Source: Acinetobacter sp. C26M
GTDB taxonomy: Bacteria; Pseudomonadota; Gammaproteobacteria; Pseudomonadales; Moraxellaceae
DNA length: 64,000 nt
Assembly (NCBI RefSeq): GCF_023702675.1
Contig: NZ_CP098478.1
Coordinates: 124,001-188,000 of the forward strand
Direction: 5' to 3'
How positions within the stretch are numbered: position 1 is the stretch's first letter; the number at the start of each line of letters is the position of its first letter. The notes under the pieces are model-generated. The model was given only the letters and a program-made list of their open reading frames with translations. It had not been told where the DNA came from and made no database searches. This document shows positions 9,173 to 18,060 of this stretch, piece after piece. A program made the translations under genes and the position numbers.

Positions 9173-10000
9173 ATGAGTGATGTATTAATAGACTCTGCTC
9201 AACATGGCGGTCAACTTGGCGAGGGCTATGGTCGTGCCAAGCCGCAAGGAGCTGATTTTAGTCACGGGATTGCCTTATATCTGGAAAAAGTCAGTGTCTG
9301 GTTTGACTCATTTCGGGCTTTGAATGATTTGTCGCTGTACATTGCCGAGGGTGAGTTACGCTGCATCATCGGGCCGAATGGGGCGGGTAAAACTACCCTG
9401 ATGGATGTGATTACTGGCAAAACTCGCCCGACCACAGGCACCGCATTTTTTGGGCAAAACTATGATCTTGCCAAAATGAGCACCGAGCAAATTGCTGAAG
9501 CGGGGATTGGACGTAAATTCCAAAAACCAACAGTGTTTGAAAATTTTACCGTGATGGAAAATCTACTGCTGGCAGCACCACGAGATAAACGGGTGAAGAA
9601 AAGCTTATTTTCGCGTTTAGATCCAGAAGCGCAGTTGGCTTTGGATGAAAGCTTGGAACAAATCCGTTTAAAGGAATTTGTGCAAAAGCCAGCAGGTTTG
9701 CTGTCACATGGACAAAAGCAGTGGTTGGAAATTGGCATGCTCTTGATGCAACGACCTAAGTTGATTTTATTGGATGAGCCTGTTGCAGGTATGACCGATG
9801 CTGAAACAGAACGAACCGCTGAACTGTGTCTGGAACTGAAAAAAAATCACACCCTTGTGGTGGTCGAACATGACATGAGTTTTATTGACACCATTAGTGA
9901 AAAAGTCACGGTATTGGCGCAAGGGGCGATCTTGGCCGAAGGCACATTGGCAGAAGTTCAGGCCAATGAAGATGTGATTGAAAAGTATTTAGGACGTTAG
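9173..10000 (+). CDS. urtD: Urea ABC transporter ATP-binding protein UrtD
   Basis: This is a 275-residue ABC ATPase of the LivG type. Walker A is GPNGAGKTT, the signature motif is LSHGQKQWLEIGMLL, Walker B is LILLDEPVAGM, and the switch His is in VVVEHDMSF. LSHGQKQWLEI is a variant typical of UrtD. About 35 residues precede the first ATPase strand, a short extension of no known role. It drives urea import with UrtE. AAGGAGCG lies upstream, inside urtC. Confidence 0.95.
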   Translation: MSDVLIDSAQHGGQLGEGYGRAKPQGADFSHGIALYLEKVSVWFDSFRALNDLSLYIAEGELRCIIGPNGAGKTTLMDVITGKTRPTTGTAFFGQNYDLAKMSTEQIAEAGIGRKFQKPTVFENFTVMENLLLAAPRDKRVKKSLFSRLDPEAQLALDESLEQIRLKEFVQKPAGLLSHGQKQWLEIGMLLMQRPKLILLDEPVAGMTDAETERTAELCLELKKNHTLVVVEHDMSFIDTISEKVTVLAQGAILAEGTLAEVQANEDVIEKYLGR

Positions 10001-10009
10001 GAGACGCGC

Positions 10010-10708
10010 ATGTTAGAAGTGAAACAAATTAATCAGTTCTATGGTGGTAGTCATATTCTGCGTGACGTGTCTTTTAACGCGCCTGTCGGTGAGTGCAGTG
10101 TAGTACTGGGTCGTAATGGCGTGGGTAAAACCACTTTACTGAAATGCTTGATGGGGATTCTGCCGATTAAGTCAGGGCAAATCCTATTAGATGGCAAAGA
10201 CATTGCCAAGATGTCCCCTGAGCAACGGGTGCGTGCTGGTTTGGCTTATGTGCCGCAAGGTCGCGATATCTTTTCAACTTTAACGGTAGAAGAAAATATT
10301 TTAATTGGAATGGCTAAATTTTCAGGTGCCAAGACCCGTAAGGTGCCAAGCCATTTATATGAAATTTTCCCTGTGCTAGACGAAATGAAACATCGCCGTG
10401 GCGGCGATTTATCTGGAGGTCAGCAACAGCAGCTTGCGATTGCTCGAGCGTTGGCTTCAGAACCAAGCGTATTAATTCTGGATGAACCAACCGAAGGGAT
10501 TCAGCCCTCGATTATTAAAGATATTGGACGAGTGATTCGCAAGTTGGCTGATCAAGGTGAGATGGCGATTATTTTGGTCGAGCAGTTTTATGATTTTGCT
10601 GAAGAGTTGGCGGATGCGTATACCGTGATGGCGCGTGGGCAGGTGATTGCACAAGGGCGGGGGGAGGATATGCCTGAGAAGGGGATTCGGGAGTTGGTGG
10701 CGATATAG
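10010..10708 (+). CDS. urtE: Urea ABC transporter ATP-binding protein UrtE
   Basis: This is a 232-residue ABC ATPase of the LivF type. Walker A is GRNGVGKTT, the signature LSGGQQQQLAIARAL, Walker B VLILDEPTEGIQ and the switch IILVEQFYDFA. The N-terminus MLEVKQINQFYGGSHILRDV is typical of UrtE. TAGGAGAC precedes the ATG, 9 bases after urtD. It is the last gene of the operon. No urease genes follow in the window, so how the imported urea is used is not shown here. Confidence 0.95.
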   Translation: MLEVKQINQFYGGSHILRDVSFNAPVGECSVVLGRNGVGKTTLLKCLMGILPIKSGQILLDGKDIAKMSPEQRVRAGLAYVPQGRDIFSTLTVEENILIGMAKFSGAKTRKVPSHLYEIFPVLDEMKHRRGGDLSGGQQQQLAIARALASEPSVLILDEPTEGIQPSIIKDIGRVIRKLADQGEMAIILVEQFYDFAEELADAYTVMARGQVIAQGRGEDMPEKGIRELVAI

Positions 10709-10766
10709 TATTTCTTGGCTAATTGTTGCTTTATCAGTGTTTTTAGTAATCTATCTTTATTATGTA

Positions 10767-10864
10767 CCCTACTTTTGAAGGATCAAAAGTAGGCAAAAAT
10801 CCTTTGTTCGACTAACGGTACGTCCTTGTGACCGTAGCCGAACATGGCGACATCCATGTCGCCT
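10767..10864. repeat. Structured intergenic repeat-like element (three consecutive hairpins)
   Basis: Hairpin 1 is CCTACTTTTG, a six-base loop, CAAAAGTAGG (10768-10793). Hairpin 2 is an imperfect stem between TTCGACTAACGGT and ACCGTAGCCGAA (about 10806-10842). Hairpin 3 is GGCGACAT, cc, ATGTCGCC (10846-10863). The region sits between two convergent genes and looks like a dispersed palindromic element of the kind seen in Acinetobacter genomes. Copy number could not be checked. It may also stop or protect the urt mRNA. Confidence 0.5.
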
Positions 10865-10923
10865 ATCACGATAGTGAATGTTGGGAAAATGCAATTTAGA
10901 ACATTAAATGGTTAGCACTAGAT

Positions 10924-11664
10924 TTATTTGTCTTCAACCTTATAAAACGTTCCACCTGCATAGACATTGTGTCCAAAGCCACATGAGGACTCGCCATTGT
11001 GCTGTTCAACCTCAATTTTTTGTCCAAGATTTGCATCATTGGCAAATTGTAGTTTGATCTGACAGTCCTCATAGCGATAGCTGGTTTGTTTTGACTTGAT
11101 TGGCATGCTGGTTTCAAACTGTCCCATATTGGGTCCATAGATCAAACCGCGTAGGCCAAAGTAATAGCCATCAAATGCAATCGCATATTTATTCTGCTTT
11201 TTACTGACCTTGATGTAATCCCATTGCCCAAAACCATTGGCGCGGACATAAGTCCCTTGTAGATCCGAAGATAGTTTTGGTTTAGGGAGCTGCTTTAAAT
11301 TGTATTGACTGGTTTTTGAGTCTTTATCTCGAAGAAACCAGACTCTAGCCCATTGCGGCTTACCGAGTTTTGCATAACTTAACCCGACATTATTGTTAGC
11401 GATTTCGATGTCTCGGTCACTGACCTGAATGCCACTTTCATCTGTATTAAGCTGACAGAAATGTGCCCATGCGGCTTGATCTTCAAATTGTTTGGCAGCT
11501 TTGAGATATTGCTTTTGATCGTAAAACTTTTTACCTGCTTGTGCATATTGTTTTACTTTGGCACAGCCCTGTTGCAATTCTTGCTCAAAAGAAAATTCAG
11601 CAAAGCTGGTGCTTGAAACGATTGCGACGGAAATACACAGACCGAGTTGAGATGTTTTAATCAT
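10924..11664 (-). CDS. Exported protein with TPR-like N-terminal half, function unknown
   Basis: This is a 246-residue product from ATG 11664 (a TTG at 11685 is in frame but less likely). A signal peptide ends near SSTSFA. Residues about 25-110 are helical and TPR-like (AGKKFYDQKQYLKAAKQFEDQAAWA and NNNVGLSYAKLGKPQWARVWFL, the latter also Sel1-like). The C-terminal half is beta-rich, with YVRANGFGQWDYIKV and two cysteines, one in GESSCGFGHNVY. It is probably periplasmic. The family is not recognised. It lies convergent to the urt operon. Confidence 0.65.
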   Translation of the reverse strand: MIKTSQLGLCISVAIVSSTSFAEFSFEQELQQGCAKVKQYAQAGKKFYDQKQYLKAAKQFEDQAAWAHFCQLNTDESGIQVSDRDIEIANNNVGLSYAKLGKPQWARVWFLRDKDSKTSQYNLKQLPKPKLSSDLQGTYVRANGFGQWDYIKVSKKQNKYAIAFDGYYFGLRGLIYGPNMGQFETSMPIKSKQTSYRYEDCQIKLQFANDANLGQKIEVEQHNGESSCGFGHNVYAGGTFYKVEDK

Positions 11665-11745
11665 TTTGGCTATTTTTGAAATCAAGTATTGCTTTCATTC
11701 TAAGCCACAATTCAGTTGTAAGACAGTAGGGTAAAAGTGAGCTTT

Positions 11746-12297
11746 TTATTGAGATTCTGTGAGTTGCAGTTGCATCCAGACCAAATCCCGCCATGTCCCA
11801 AACTTTTGCCCCACTTGTGGCATATAGCCTGTTTGCACGAAGCCCAATTGTTCATGTAGCACAATCGAGCCTTTATTTTCACTATCAATCGCGGCAACCA
11901 TGATGTGCATGTTTTGCTGTTTGGCAAGATGAATCAGTTGCTGCATCAGGGCTTTGCCTAGCCCTTGGCGAGCATAGCTTGGATCTACAAAAACAGAATG
12001 TTCAATGCTTTGGCGATAACCGCTGATGCTTCGAAATGCAGTGTAATAGGCATAACCTGCGACTTGATGGCTATTCAAGTCTTCAACCACGATCATGGGG
12101 AAGTGCTGTTGCTGCATGCCGTGAAAACGTTGCTGATAATCTGCTAAGGAAACCGTCTGATCATTCCAGTTGGCTGTGCCATTTAAAATCTCGTGATTAT
12201 AGATTGCGAGGATGTGTTCTAGGTCTTCTGCTGTGGCAAAGCGAATGTGGAAATGTGTGGCTAAATTAGAAGGGGCAAGTGCAATATTTTCAGACAT
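11746..12297 (-). CDS. GNAT N-acetyltransferase, phosphinothricin acetyltransferase-like
   Basis: This is a 183-residue GNAT enzyme. ATG 12297 is chosen over the in-frame TTG at 12303. The opening IRFATAEDLEHILAIYNHEIL and NGTANWNDQTVS resemble the Pat/YncA group. Motif A is VDPSYARQGLGKALMQQLI, the acetyl-CoA pyrophosphate loop, followed by AIDSENKGSIVLHEQLGFVQTGYM. Enzymes of this group acetylate phosphinothricin, methionine sulfoximine or similar amino groups. The actual substrate is unknown. It is cytoplasmic and appears to be a single gene. Confidence 0.85.
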   Translation of the reverse strand: MSENIALAPSNLATHFHIRFATAEDLEHILAIYNHEILNGTANWNDQTVSLADYQQRFHGMQQQHFPMIVVEDLNSHQVAGYAYYTAFRSISGYRQSIEHSVFVDPSYARQGLGKALMQQLIHLAKQQNMHIMVAAIDSENKGSIVLHEQLGFVQTGYMPQVGQKFGTWRDLVWMQLQLTESQ

Positions 12298-12383
12298 GGG
12301 CAAAGGTCATCGAATCAGACAAAACACAAGATAAGGCATTGGGAAAGCGGCAAATCGTTTCAGGTTTATATTCAGCGATACCA

Positions 12384-12418
12384 ACAAAAACAGCAAGGAA
12401 TTCCTTGCTGTTTTTTTC
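12384..12418. terminator. Terminator downstream of the Tsx-like gene
   Basis: A perfect stem AAAAACAGCAAGGAA and TTCCTTGCTGTTTTT has A-runs and T-runs on the two sides. It lies 14 bases beyond the stop of the minus-strand Tsx-like gene and can act in both directions. Confidence 0.85.
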
Positions 12419-12431
12419 ACATTCTAAAAGC

Positions 12432-13157
12432 TTAGAAGTGGTATTTGATCAAAGCACTGACGTTGTTTTCGTCACGGTTTTTTATACCAAATTTGTTATT
12501 CCAAACAGAATGCTCAACACCTAAATAGAGGCGAGTGTCTGGTGAAATGTGTTTACCTAAGTTCCACTTGTATTGTGTGGTCCAGTTCAATTCACTAGCG
12601 TGATCTTTTTCGCCTGTCGACCAGTCAAGGAAACCATCCACCAAGAAATCTTCGTTTGATACTTTAAATGGCAAAGCATAAGCAATGGTCATTTGATAGT
12701 CATCAGCTGTATTTTCATTGTTGGCGCGGTAGAAGTTCACATTCGCATATTGGAAATATGGAATCGCAAGATCGAAACCAACACCATATAAAAAGTTGTC
12801 AAAATTATTACCATTAGCGCTGTTACTTTCCCAAGTGGTTGAGATCAACACATCTTTAACTGGACCAAGCGCAAGTTTTTGACCTGAAATTTCACCTAAG
12901 CTTAAACGCGGAGAAAGTTCGAAATAAGTACTTTTATTGTCATCGCTGCCACGCATACGGTCCATAAAGAAGAATACATCGGCATATTTTACTTTTGCCG
13001 CATATTCAACCGTTACAGTTGTTTGCTTTTCATCAACAACTTCGTAGTTTTCACCATACAAACCGGTCAAGCTGAAATCTTGCCAAATCGGTTTCGCTTG
13101 AACGAAAGCTGCTGTAGATACCAATAAACATGTTGCTGCAAGTTGCTTCAATTGCAT
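12432..13157 (-). CDS. Tsx/OmpK-family outer-membrane channel
   Basis: This is a 241-residue beta-barrel precursor. A signal peptide ends at FVQA, and the mature chain starts KPIWQDFSLTGLYGENYEV. Alternating aromatic strands, VFFFMDRM, YFELSPRLSLGEISG and a C-terminal strand ending in Phe (ALIKYHF) fit the nucleoside-specific channel (Tsx) family. Members carry nucleosides or serve as phage receptors. GGGGAGA stands upstream of the ATG. The gene is flanked by a strong terminator and is probably monocistronic. Specificity for nucleosides is known for the family only. Confidence 0.85.
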   Translation of the reverse strand: MQLKQLAATCLLVSTAAFVQAKPIWQDFSLTGLYGENYEVVDEKQTTVTVEYAAKVKYADVFFFMDRMRGSDDNKSTYFELSPRLSLGEISGQKLALGPVKDVLISTTWESNSANGNNFDNFLYGVGFDLAIPYFQYANVNFYRANNENTADDYQMTIAYALPFKVSNEDFLVDGFLDWSTGEKDHASELNWTTQYKWNLGKHISPDTRLYLGVEHSVWNNKFGIKNRDENNVSALIKYHF

Positions 13158-13525
13158 TTAAAAAATCTCCCCCCAAAAGGCGTGTAAAGGATACAAGGTA
13201 TTAAGCAAAAATAAAGCCAAATTTGACCAAATGAACAAAAGAATTGTATATGCAGGGACGCGTACAAAAGACGCTACAGTTAGTCATCTTTTTGTTGAAG
13301 ATTTCATCAAAATGTCAAAAATCAGCTTGCATATTTTGGAGGAAAGTCAGATATTGGAATCATAGAAGATCTTCTTACATACTGAAAAACAACAGATGCA
13401 AAGCGAGGAGACAACACGCATTTACACAATCAGAATATACAACTGCACTGAATGACTGCATGCTCAAAGTGTGCAAAGAAAAAAGTTTTGTAGCACCGTC
13501 TCACAGAAAAGAGAGGAAGATATTT

Positions 13526-13900
13526 ATGAATATTGAAATCCGTACAGATAAAAACATTCAAGGTAGTGAACGCTTAAACAGTTATGTTCGTGCAGAACTT
13601 ACACAAGAATTCCAACGTTATAGCGAGCGTATTACACATTTTTCGGTTCATATTAGTGATGAAAATGGGGACAAAACGGGCGATCATGACAAACGATGTA
13701 TGATTGAAGCTCGCCCAGCAGGAATGAAACCTGTCGCAGTAACGCATAAAGCAGCAAATATTGATAACTCGATTCATGGTGCGATTGATAAATTGAAACG
13801 TAGTTTGGAGCATCTTTATGAGAAAAAAGAGCACCATCGTGGTGGTTTACCTGAATATGTCGATGTAGATGACGATGTAAAAGTGGATGATGAAGCATAG
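13526..13900 (+). CDS. HPF/RaiA-family ribosome-associated protein
   Basis: This is a 124-residue product starting at ATG 13526, which has GAGAGGAAG upstream; open sequence upstream to 13244 in the same frame has no family match. The chain MNIEIRTDKNIQGSERLNSYV begins the beta-alpha fold of HPF/RaiA. A conserved segment is MIEARPAGMKPVAVTHKAANID. The C-terminus is very acidic (VDVDDDVKVDDEA). Family members bind the 30S subunit at the decoding region and silence or dimerise ribosomes in stationary phase. The single gene is closed by a strong terminator. Confidence 0.85.
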   Translation: MNIEIRTDKNIQGSERLNSYVRAELTQEFQRYSERITHFSVHISDENGDKTGDHDKRCMIEARPAGMKPVAVTHKAANIDNSIHGAIDKLKRSLEHLYEKKEHHRGGLPEYVDVDDDVKVDDEA

Positions 13901-13914
13901 CCACAAACGTAAAG

Positions 13915-13943
13915 AAAAAGCCCAGTTATTGGGCTTTTTTTAT
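13915..13943 (+). terminator. Terminator after the HPF-like gene
   Basis: AAAGCCCA, GTTA, TGGGCTTT with a following T-run, 16 bases after the stop. Confidence 0.9.
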
Positions 13944-14044
13944 GCCTGTATCAAATTTCTACATGATTTTTTAGATGGTTTTATAAAATCCTGTCAGGAT
14001 ATTCGGCATAATAGACGCATTAAAAAATATTGTGAGAACTGGTC

Positions 14045-14590
14045 ATGTTAAATAAGCAGCAGCAGGCCTTGGTGCAAGCCATACAACAACTCGATTTGGA
14101 CCAAGTGCAATCTTTACTTGCTGAAGGACTCGACCCGAATTTTATTGATCCTGAACAAGGGCCACCTGTGTCTATGATTTGCGATGGTTTGTTCGCATGG
14201 TGGGAACGAATTTGTGAAGCTTATGAAGCTGGTAAGCCTTTCACTGAAGAAGAAAAGCAACAACAGCTCAAAGTTTATTTAGATATTTTAGATGCATTGA
14301 TCCAAGCCAAAGCAAATTTACATTTGTGGGATGCAGAAGAGTTCTATGGTCCGCTGTGGGATGCGGCGAGTTCTGCTTGCGTGCCTGTAGTGCAACGCTT
14401 ACTGGATGAAAAAGTAGATCCAAATACCCGTGATGAAGAAGGTTTAACGGTTTTATCATCAATCAGCCAATTGTTCTTTGATTGCGAATTTGATGAAATT
14501 GATTGGTCGGAGTCATTACCAGAAGAGCGTGCAACACTGGAATTGCTACGTGAACATGGTGCAAAAATGTCAAAAGAGCTCAGCGCATAA
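14045..14590 (+). CDS. Ankyrin-repeat protein
   Basis: This 181-residue cytoplasmic protein has two to three ankyrin-like units. The first is near residues 5-35 (ALVQAIQQLDLDQVQSLLAEGLDPNFID); the next is near 95-130 (PLWDAASSACVPVVQRLLDEKVDPNTRDEEGLTVLSS). The last helix ends in LELLREHGAKM. No signal peptide or enzyme motif is seen. Such proteins mediate protein contacts; the partner is unknown. The gene may be co-transcribed with the exported protein that follows 32 bases later. Confidence 0.8.
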   Translation: MLNKQQQALVQAIQQLDLDQVQSLLAEGLDPNFIDPEQGPPVSMICDGLFAWWERICEAYEAGKPFTEEEKQQQLKVYLDILDALIQAKANLHLWDAEEFYGPLWDAASSACVPVVQRLLDEKVDPNTRDEEGLTVLSSISQLFFDCEFDEIDWSESLPEERATLELLREHGAKMSKELSA

Positions 14591-14622
14591 GCCAAGCCAT
14601 TAGAAATAGAATGAGGAATAGA

Positions 14623-15390
14623 ATGAAAACATTGCAAACATTCAGCTTAATTGCTGCATCAATGATAACCACAAGTGCTTTCGCGGCTGATTTTTCCTTT
14701 GACCGCCCAGGTGCGGGTATGGGTACAGGGATCACTCCTGTTGGACGGTTGGCATGGGAGCAAAGTTTACCGAGCGTGAGCTATCAAGAAGGCAAGGTTG
14801 ATGGTGTCAAAGACAAGACTTTAACGCTGAATGGTGACATGTTATTGCGTACTGGTTTGGCAGATGGCTTGGAACTGCAATTAGGTTGGCAAGGTCCAGT
14901 GTGGCAGCAATACAAACGTGCAGGCAGCAAAAAAGAGACCAATGGTCTGGGCGATGTCAGCATTGGTTTGAAAAAAGCCATTGATCTAAAAGATGACCGC
15001 TTATCAATGGCTTTGTTAGCAGAAGCCATTATTGCAACGGGTAATGATGAATTCACCAATCATGATGATATCTATAGCCTCACTTCAGCTGTTGCATATG
15101 AATTTAGCGATCTGATTGGTACATCGATCACCATGCGTTATGAAGCACAGAACAGTGACTGGGCTGTGACCGCAATTCCAACGATTGACTATAAAATTGC
15201 AGGTAAATTATCTGGTTATTCAGAATTCGTTTACCGTAAAGCCGAGAGCCAAGACTACGAATATGGTCTCGGTACAGGTCTGATTTATGCCTTGAATAAT
15301 CGCACGCAATTAGATGCAAGCATTGGCGTTGATCTCAATGGCGATCAGAAAAGTTATAACGGTGGCTTCGGCGTATCGGTTTTATTCTAA
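14623..15390 (+). CDS. Putative outer-membrane beta-barrel protein (Phenol_MetA_deg-like)
   Basis: This is a 255-residue product from ATG 14623, with GAGGAATAG upstream; an in-frame ATG at 14611 would put charged residues before the signal peptide. The leader ends TTSAFA, and the mature chain starts ADFSFDRPGAGMGTG. Alternating strands such as GLELQLGWQGPVWQQY and a final strand ending in Phe (NGGFGVSVLF) indicate an outer-membrane barrel. The family is often named transporter or phenol meta-pathway protein, without proven function. It follows the ankyrin gene. Confidence 0.75.
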   Translation: MKTLQTFSLIAASMITTSAFAADFSFDRPGAGMGTGITPVGRLAWEQSLPSVSYQEGKVDGVKDKTLTLNGDMLLRTGLADGLELQLGWQGPVWQQYKRAGSKKETNGLGDVSIGLKKAIDLKDDRLSMALLAEAIIATGNDEFTNHDDIYSLTSAVAYEFSDLIGTSITMRYEAQNSDWAVTAIPTIDYKIAGKLSGYSEFVYRKAESQDYEYGLGTGLIYALNNRTQLDASIGVDLNGDQKSYNGGFGVSVLF

Positions 15391-15473
15391 CAATAATGAA
15401 TGCTCCTGATTTCTCTTAAATTCACTTCTACATAAGTGGGAGGGAGGTTCAGGAGAGTGATAGTGAGATAATC

Positions 15474-17324
15474 ATGCAAATGTCTGTTCAGGCTGGGAAA
15501 CCTTTCCCGCTGATGAGTTACTTTCTTGGGACTTTATTGTTGTTATGTGGGTCTTTGACTTACGCTCAAGAGAATTCATCCGCACCATTGCTTAGCCCCG
15601 AACAGGCTTTTGCATTTACGGTTGAGTCGACTACACAGAATCAAGCACGATTGCATTGGTCGATTCAGCCGAATTACTACTTATATCAACATAAGTTTGA
15701 AGTACAACAGGGTAATCAACCTGTTAGCTTGAGTTTGCCTAAAGCGGTCGAGCAGTACGATGAAAACTATGGTCACAGCCAAGTTTATTATCAACAAGCT
15801 GAATTTAGTATTCCCACCCAAGCTTCGCAGCATTATCGTGTCACTTGGCAGGGCTGTGCCAAAGACCGAATTTGTTATCCTCCACAAAATATTGAATTTC
15901 AGACCGATGCAGATGGCCTGGTCAGTGTTCAGAATGTCAGTGCAAATTCACAAAAAAGTTTTCTAGATGTGGCGCGCTCATCCAATGCCTTAAATACTCA
16001 AACGGTAACAAGTGATGAGGTACAAACTGAGCCTACAGCAAAAACTTCAAATTCAAATAATTCAGATGTGATGGCGCAAGACCAAAAATGGTCAAGTGCG
16101 CTAGAACAGCATTCATTGGCTTATAGCATCTTACTCTTCTTAGGTTTAGGGATTTTATTGGCGTTCACGCCGTGTTCCTTACCGATGTTACCCATTCTGA
16201 CCTCATTGATTGTGCGTGATAATAAAGGCGTCAAGGCATGGTCGATTGCACTGACTTTTGTCGTGAGTATGGCTTTGGTCTATGCGGTGTTAGGTCTAAT
16301 TGCTTCAGCGGCAGGACTGAATTTTCAACGCTGGTTACAACAGCCTGCCACCTTGATTGCATTTAGCTTATTGTTTGTCGTGTTTGCACTTAATCTATTT
16401 GGTTTATTTGAGTTAAAACTGCCACAGAATTGGGTCAATCGACTAGATCAGATGCAATCCAGTCAAAAAGGCGGCACTTTGGTCGGGGCTAGTGTCATGG
16501 GCATGATCTCTGCACTGTTGGTTGGACCATGCATGACCGCGCCTTTGGCTGGAGTATTGCTATTCATTTCGCAAACACAGAGTCAGTGGCAAGGTGCACT
16601 GCTGCTGTTTACACTCGGTTTTGGAATGGGCATTCCGTTGCTGTTGGCCAGCGTTTTGGGGGCAAAAGCCTTACCCAAAGCAGGCGACTGGATGAACCAA
16701 ATCAAGGTGATCTTTGCCTTTTTAATGCTGGCATTGAGCATTTACTTTATCCGTCCTTTGCTGCCAGAGTTAGCGATTCAAATTCTCAGCCTGATTCTTG
16801 GTTTGGCCTTTATTATTTATGCAGCGTATCGCTTGTTTTGGCAGAAAAGTAAGCTGCAATGGCTCTATGCACTGTTACTGATTTTAGCGATTCCAGCATT
16901 GGCCTTTAATCAATATCAGCATTTTCAAAGTCTCAGTTCGGTTCAGGCAGATAAGCTGGCCGAATGGCATGTGGCAAAAACAGCAGATGAATTCCAACAA
17001 ATCCTCGCCAATGCACCTAAAGACCACGGCATTGTGATTGATGTCTATGCGGATTGGTGTGTGGCTTGTCAGCCGATTGAGCATCGTATTTTAAAAGATG
17101 CAGAAGTGCAGCAGGCTTTATCGGGGTATTATTTAATTAAAATGGATTTAAGCCATTATGATGCGTCACACCAAGCATTGTTAGCACAGTGGGATATTTT
17201 AGGACCACCGACTTATTTATTCTTAGATCAGCAACAACAAGAAATTCGTTCGCTACGCTTAACAGGTGCTTTTCAAAAAGCTGAGCTATTACAACAACTC
17301 GCTTTATTTAAAGGGAAACAATAA
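15474..17324 (+). CDS. dsbD: Thiol:disulfide interchange protein DsbD
   Basis: This 616-residue protein carries electrons from cytoplasmic thioredoxin to periplasmic DsbC/DsbG. Three parts are visible. The periplasmic alpha domain follows a signal peptide and has Cys128 and Cys134 (GCAKDRICYPP). The beta part has eight membrane segments, with the redox cysteines in FTPCSLPMLPIL and GPCMTAPLAGVL. The C-terminal thioredoxin-like gamma domain has CVAC (Cys529, Cys532) in YADWCVACQ. All six redox cysteines are present. It ends 2 bases before the glutathione transferase gene, so the two are probably one transcript. Confidence 0.95.
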   Translation: MQMSVQAGKPFPLMSYFLGTLLLLCGSLTYAQENSSAPLLSPEQAFAFTVESTTQNQARLHWSIQPNYYLYQHKFEVQQGNQPVSLSLPKAVEQYDENYGHSQVYYQQAEFSIPTQASQHYRVTWQGCAKDRICYPPQNIEFQTDADGLVSVQNVSANSQKSFLDVARSSNALNTQTVTSDEVQTEPTAKTSNSNNSDVMAQDQKWSSALEQHSLAYSILLFLGLGILLAFTPCSLPMLPILTSLIVRDNKGVKAWSIALTFVVSMALVYAVLGLIASAAGLNFQRWLQQPATLIAFSLLFVVFALNLFGLFELKLPQNWVNRLDQMQSSQKGGTLVGASVMGMISALLVGPCMTAPLAGVLLFISQTQSQWQGALLLFTLGFGMGIPLLLASVLGAKALPKAGDWMNQIKVIFAFLMLALSIYFIRPLLPELAIQILSLILGLAFIIYAAYRLFWQKSKLQWLYALLLILAIPALAFNQYQHFQSLSSVQADKLAEWHVAKTADEFQQILANAPKDHGIVIDVYADWCVACQPIEHRILKDAEVQQALSGYYLIKMDLSHYDASHQALLAQWDILGPPTYLFLDQQQQEIRSLRLTGAFQKAELLQQLALFKGKQ

Positions 17325-17326
17325 CA

Positions 17327-18022
17327 ATGTATCAACTCTTTATCGGCAATAAAAATTACTCCACGTGGTCGATGCGTCCGTGGATTTTATTAAAACAAGC
17401 AGGTATTCCATTTCAGGAACATTGGATTCAGTTTGATAGCTTTGAGCCTGAAAGTGAATTTAAAAAAGAAATTTTAAAACTCAATCCAACGGGTAAAGTT
17501 CCCGCGCTTGTGAATGGTGATCTAGTGGTCTGGGATAGCTTAGCGATTTGTGAGTATATCGCTGAGCAGCATCCTGAACTTGATTTGTGGCCACAAGAGA
17601 AAACATTGCGTGCTAGAGCACGTTGTATTAGTGCAGAAATGCACAGCGGCTTTCAAAGCCTACGCAATCTATGCCCGATGAATGTGGAAGCGGATCTCAC
17701 TCATATTGGCAAACAGCTCTGGGCAGAACATGCACAGCTACGTGCCGATGTTGCCCGAATTGATCAGATTTGGTCAGAACGTCCAAGCGAAGACAGTTTC
17801 TTATGTGGTGAGTTTAGTATTGCCGATGCATTCTATGCACCTGTGGTGATGCGTTTTGAATGTTTTAAGCTACCGCTATCAGCATCAGGCCAAGCCTATG
17901 CGCAAAAGATCTTGTCTTTGGCATCGGTACAGCAATGGATTACCGAAGCCAAACAAGAGCAGATGTTTGTACCTTTTGATGAGCCTTATCGTCAGCATCG
18001 TGAAGAGTTTTTGAGAGACTAA
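17327..18022 (+). CDS. Glutathione S-transferase family protein
   Basis: This is a 231-residue cytoplasmic GST. The thioredoxin-like N-domain starts MYQLFIGNKNYSTWSMRPW; Ser and Tyr in NYSTWSMRP are candidate glutathione activators. The cis-Pro is in GKVPAL, and WDSLAICEYIAEQHP is the glutathione-binding SNAIL-like segment. The all-helical C-domain follows from about residue 95. FSIADAFYAPVV is the conserved N-capping box. It starts 2 bases after dsbD; both deal with thiol chemistry. The substrate is unknown. Confidence 0.9.
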   Translation: MYQLFIGNKNYSTWSMRPWILLKQAGIPFQEHWIQFDSFEPESEFKKEILKLNPTGKVPALVNGDLVVWDSLAICEYIAEQHPELDLWPQEKTLRARARCISAEMHSGFQSLRNLCPMNVEADLTHIGKQLWAEHAQLRADVARIDQIWSERPSEDSFLCGEFSIADAFYAPVVMRFECFKLPLSASGQAYAQKILSLASVQQWITEAKQEQMFVPFDEPYRQHREEFLRD

Positions 18023-18032
18023 TCAACCTTGC

Positions 18033-18058
18033 AATGAAGGTCTATTAGACCTTCATTC
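18033..18058. terminator. Palindromic bidirectional terminator
   Basis: AATGAAGGTCTA and TAGACCTTCATT form a long stem directly between the convergent GST and diguanylate cyclase genes. The T-run is weak on both sides. Confidence 0.6.
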
Positions 18059-18060
18059 TC

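Noticed and set aside
13244-13525. N-terminal extension of the HPF-like protein
   Set aside because: The added 94 residues have no likeness to the family, and a good ribosome binding site stands before ATG 13526.
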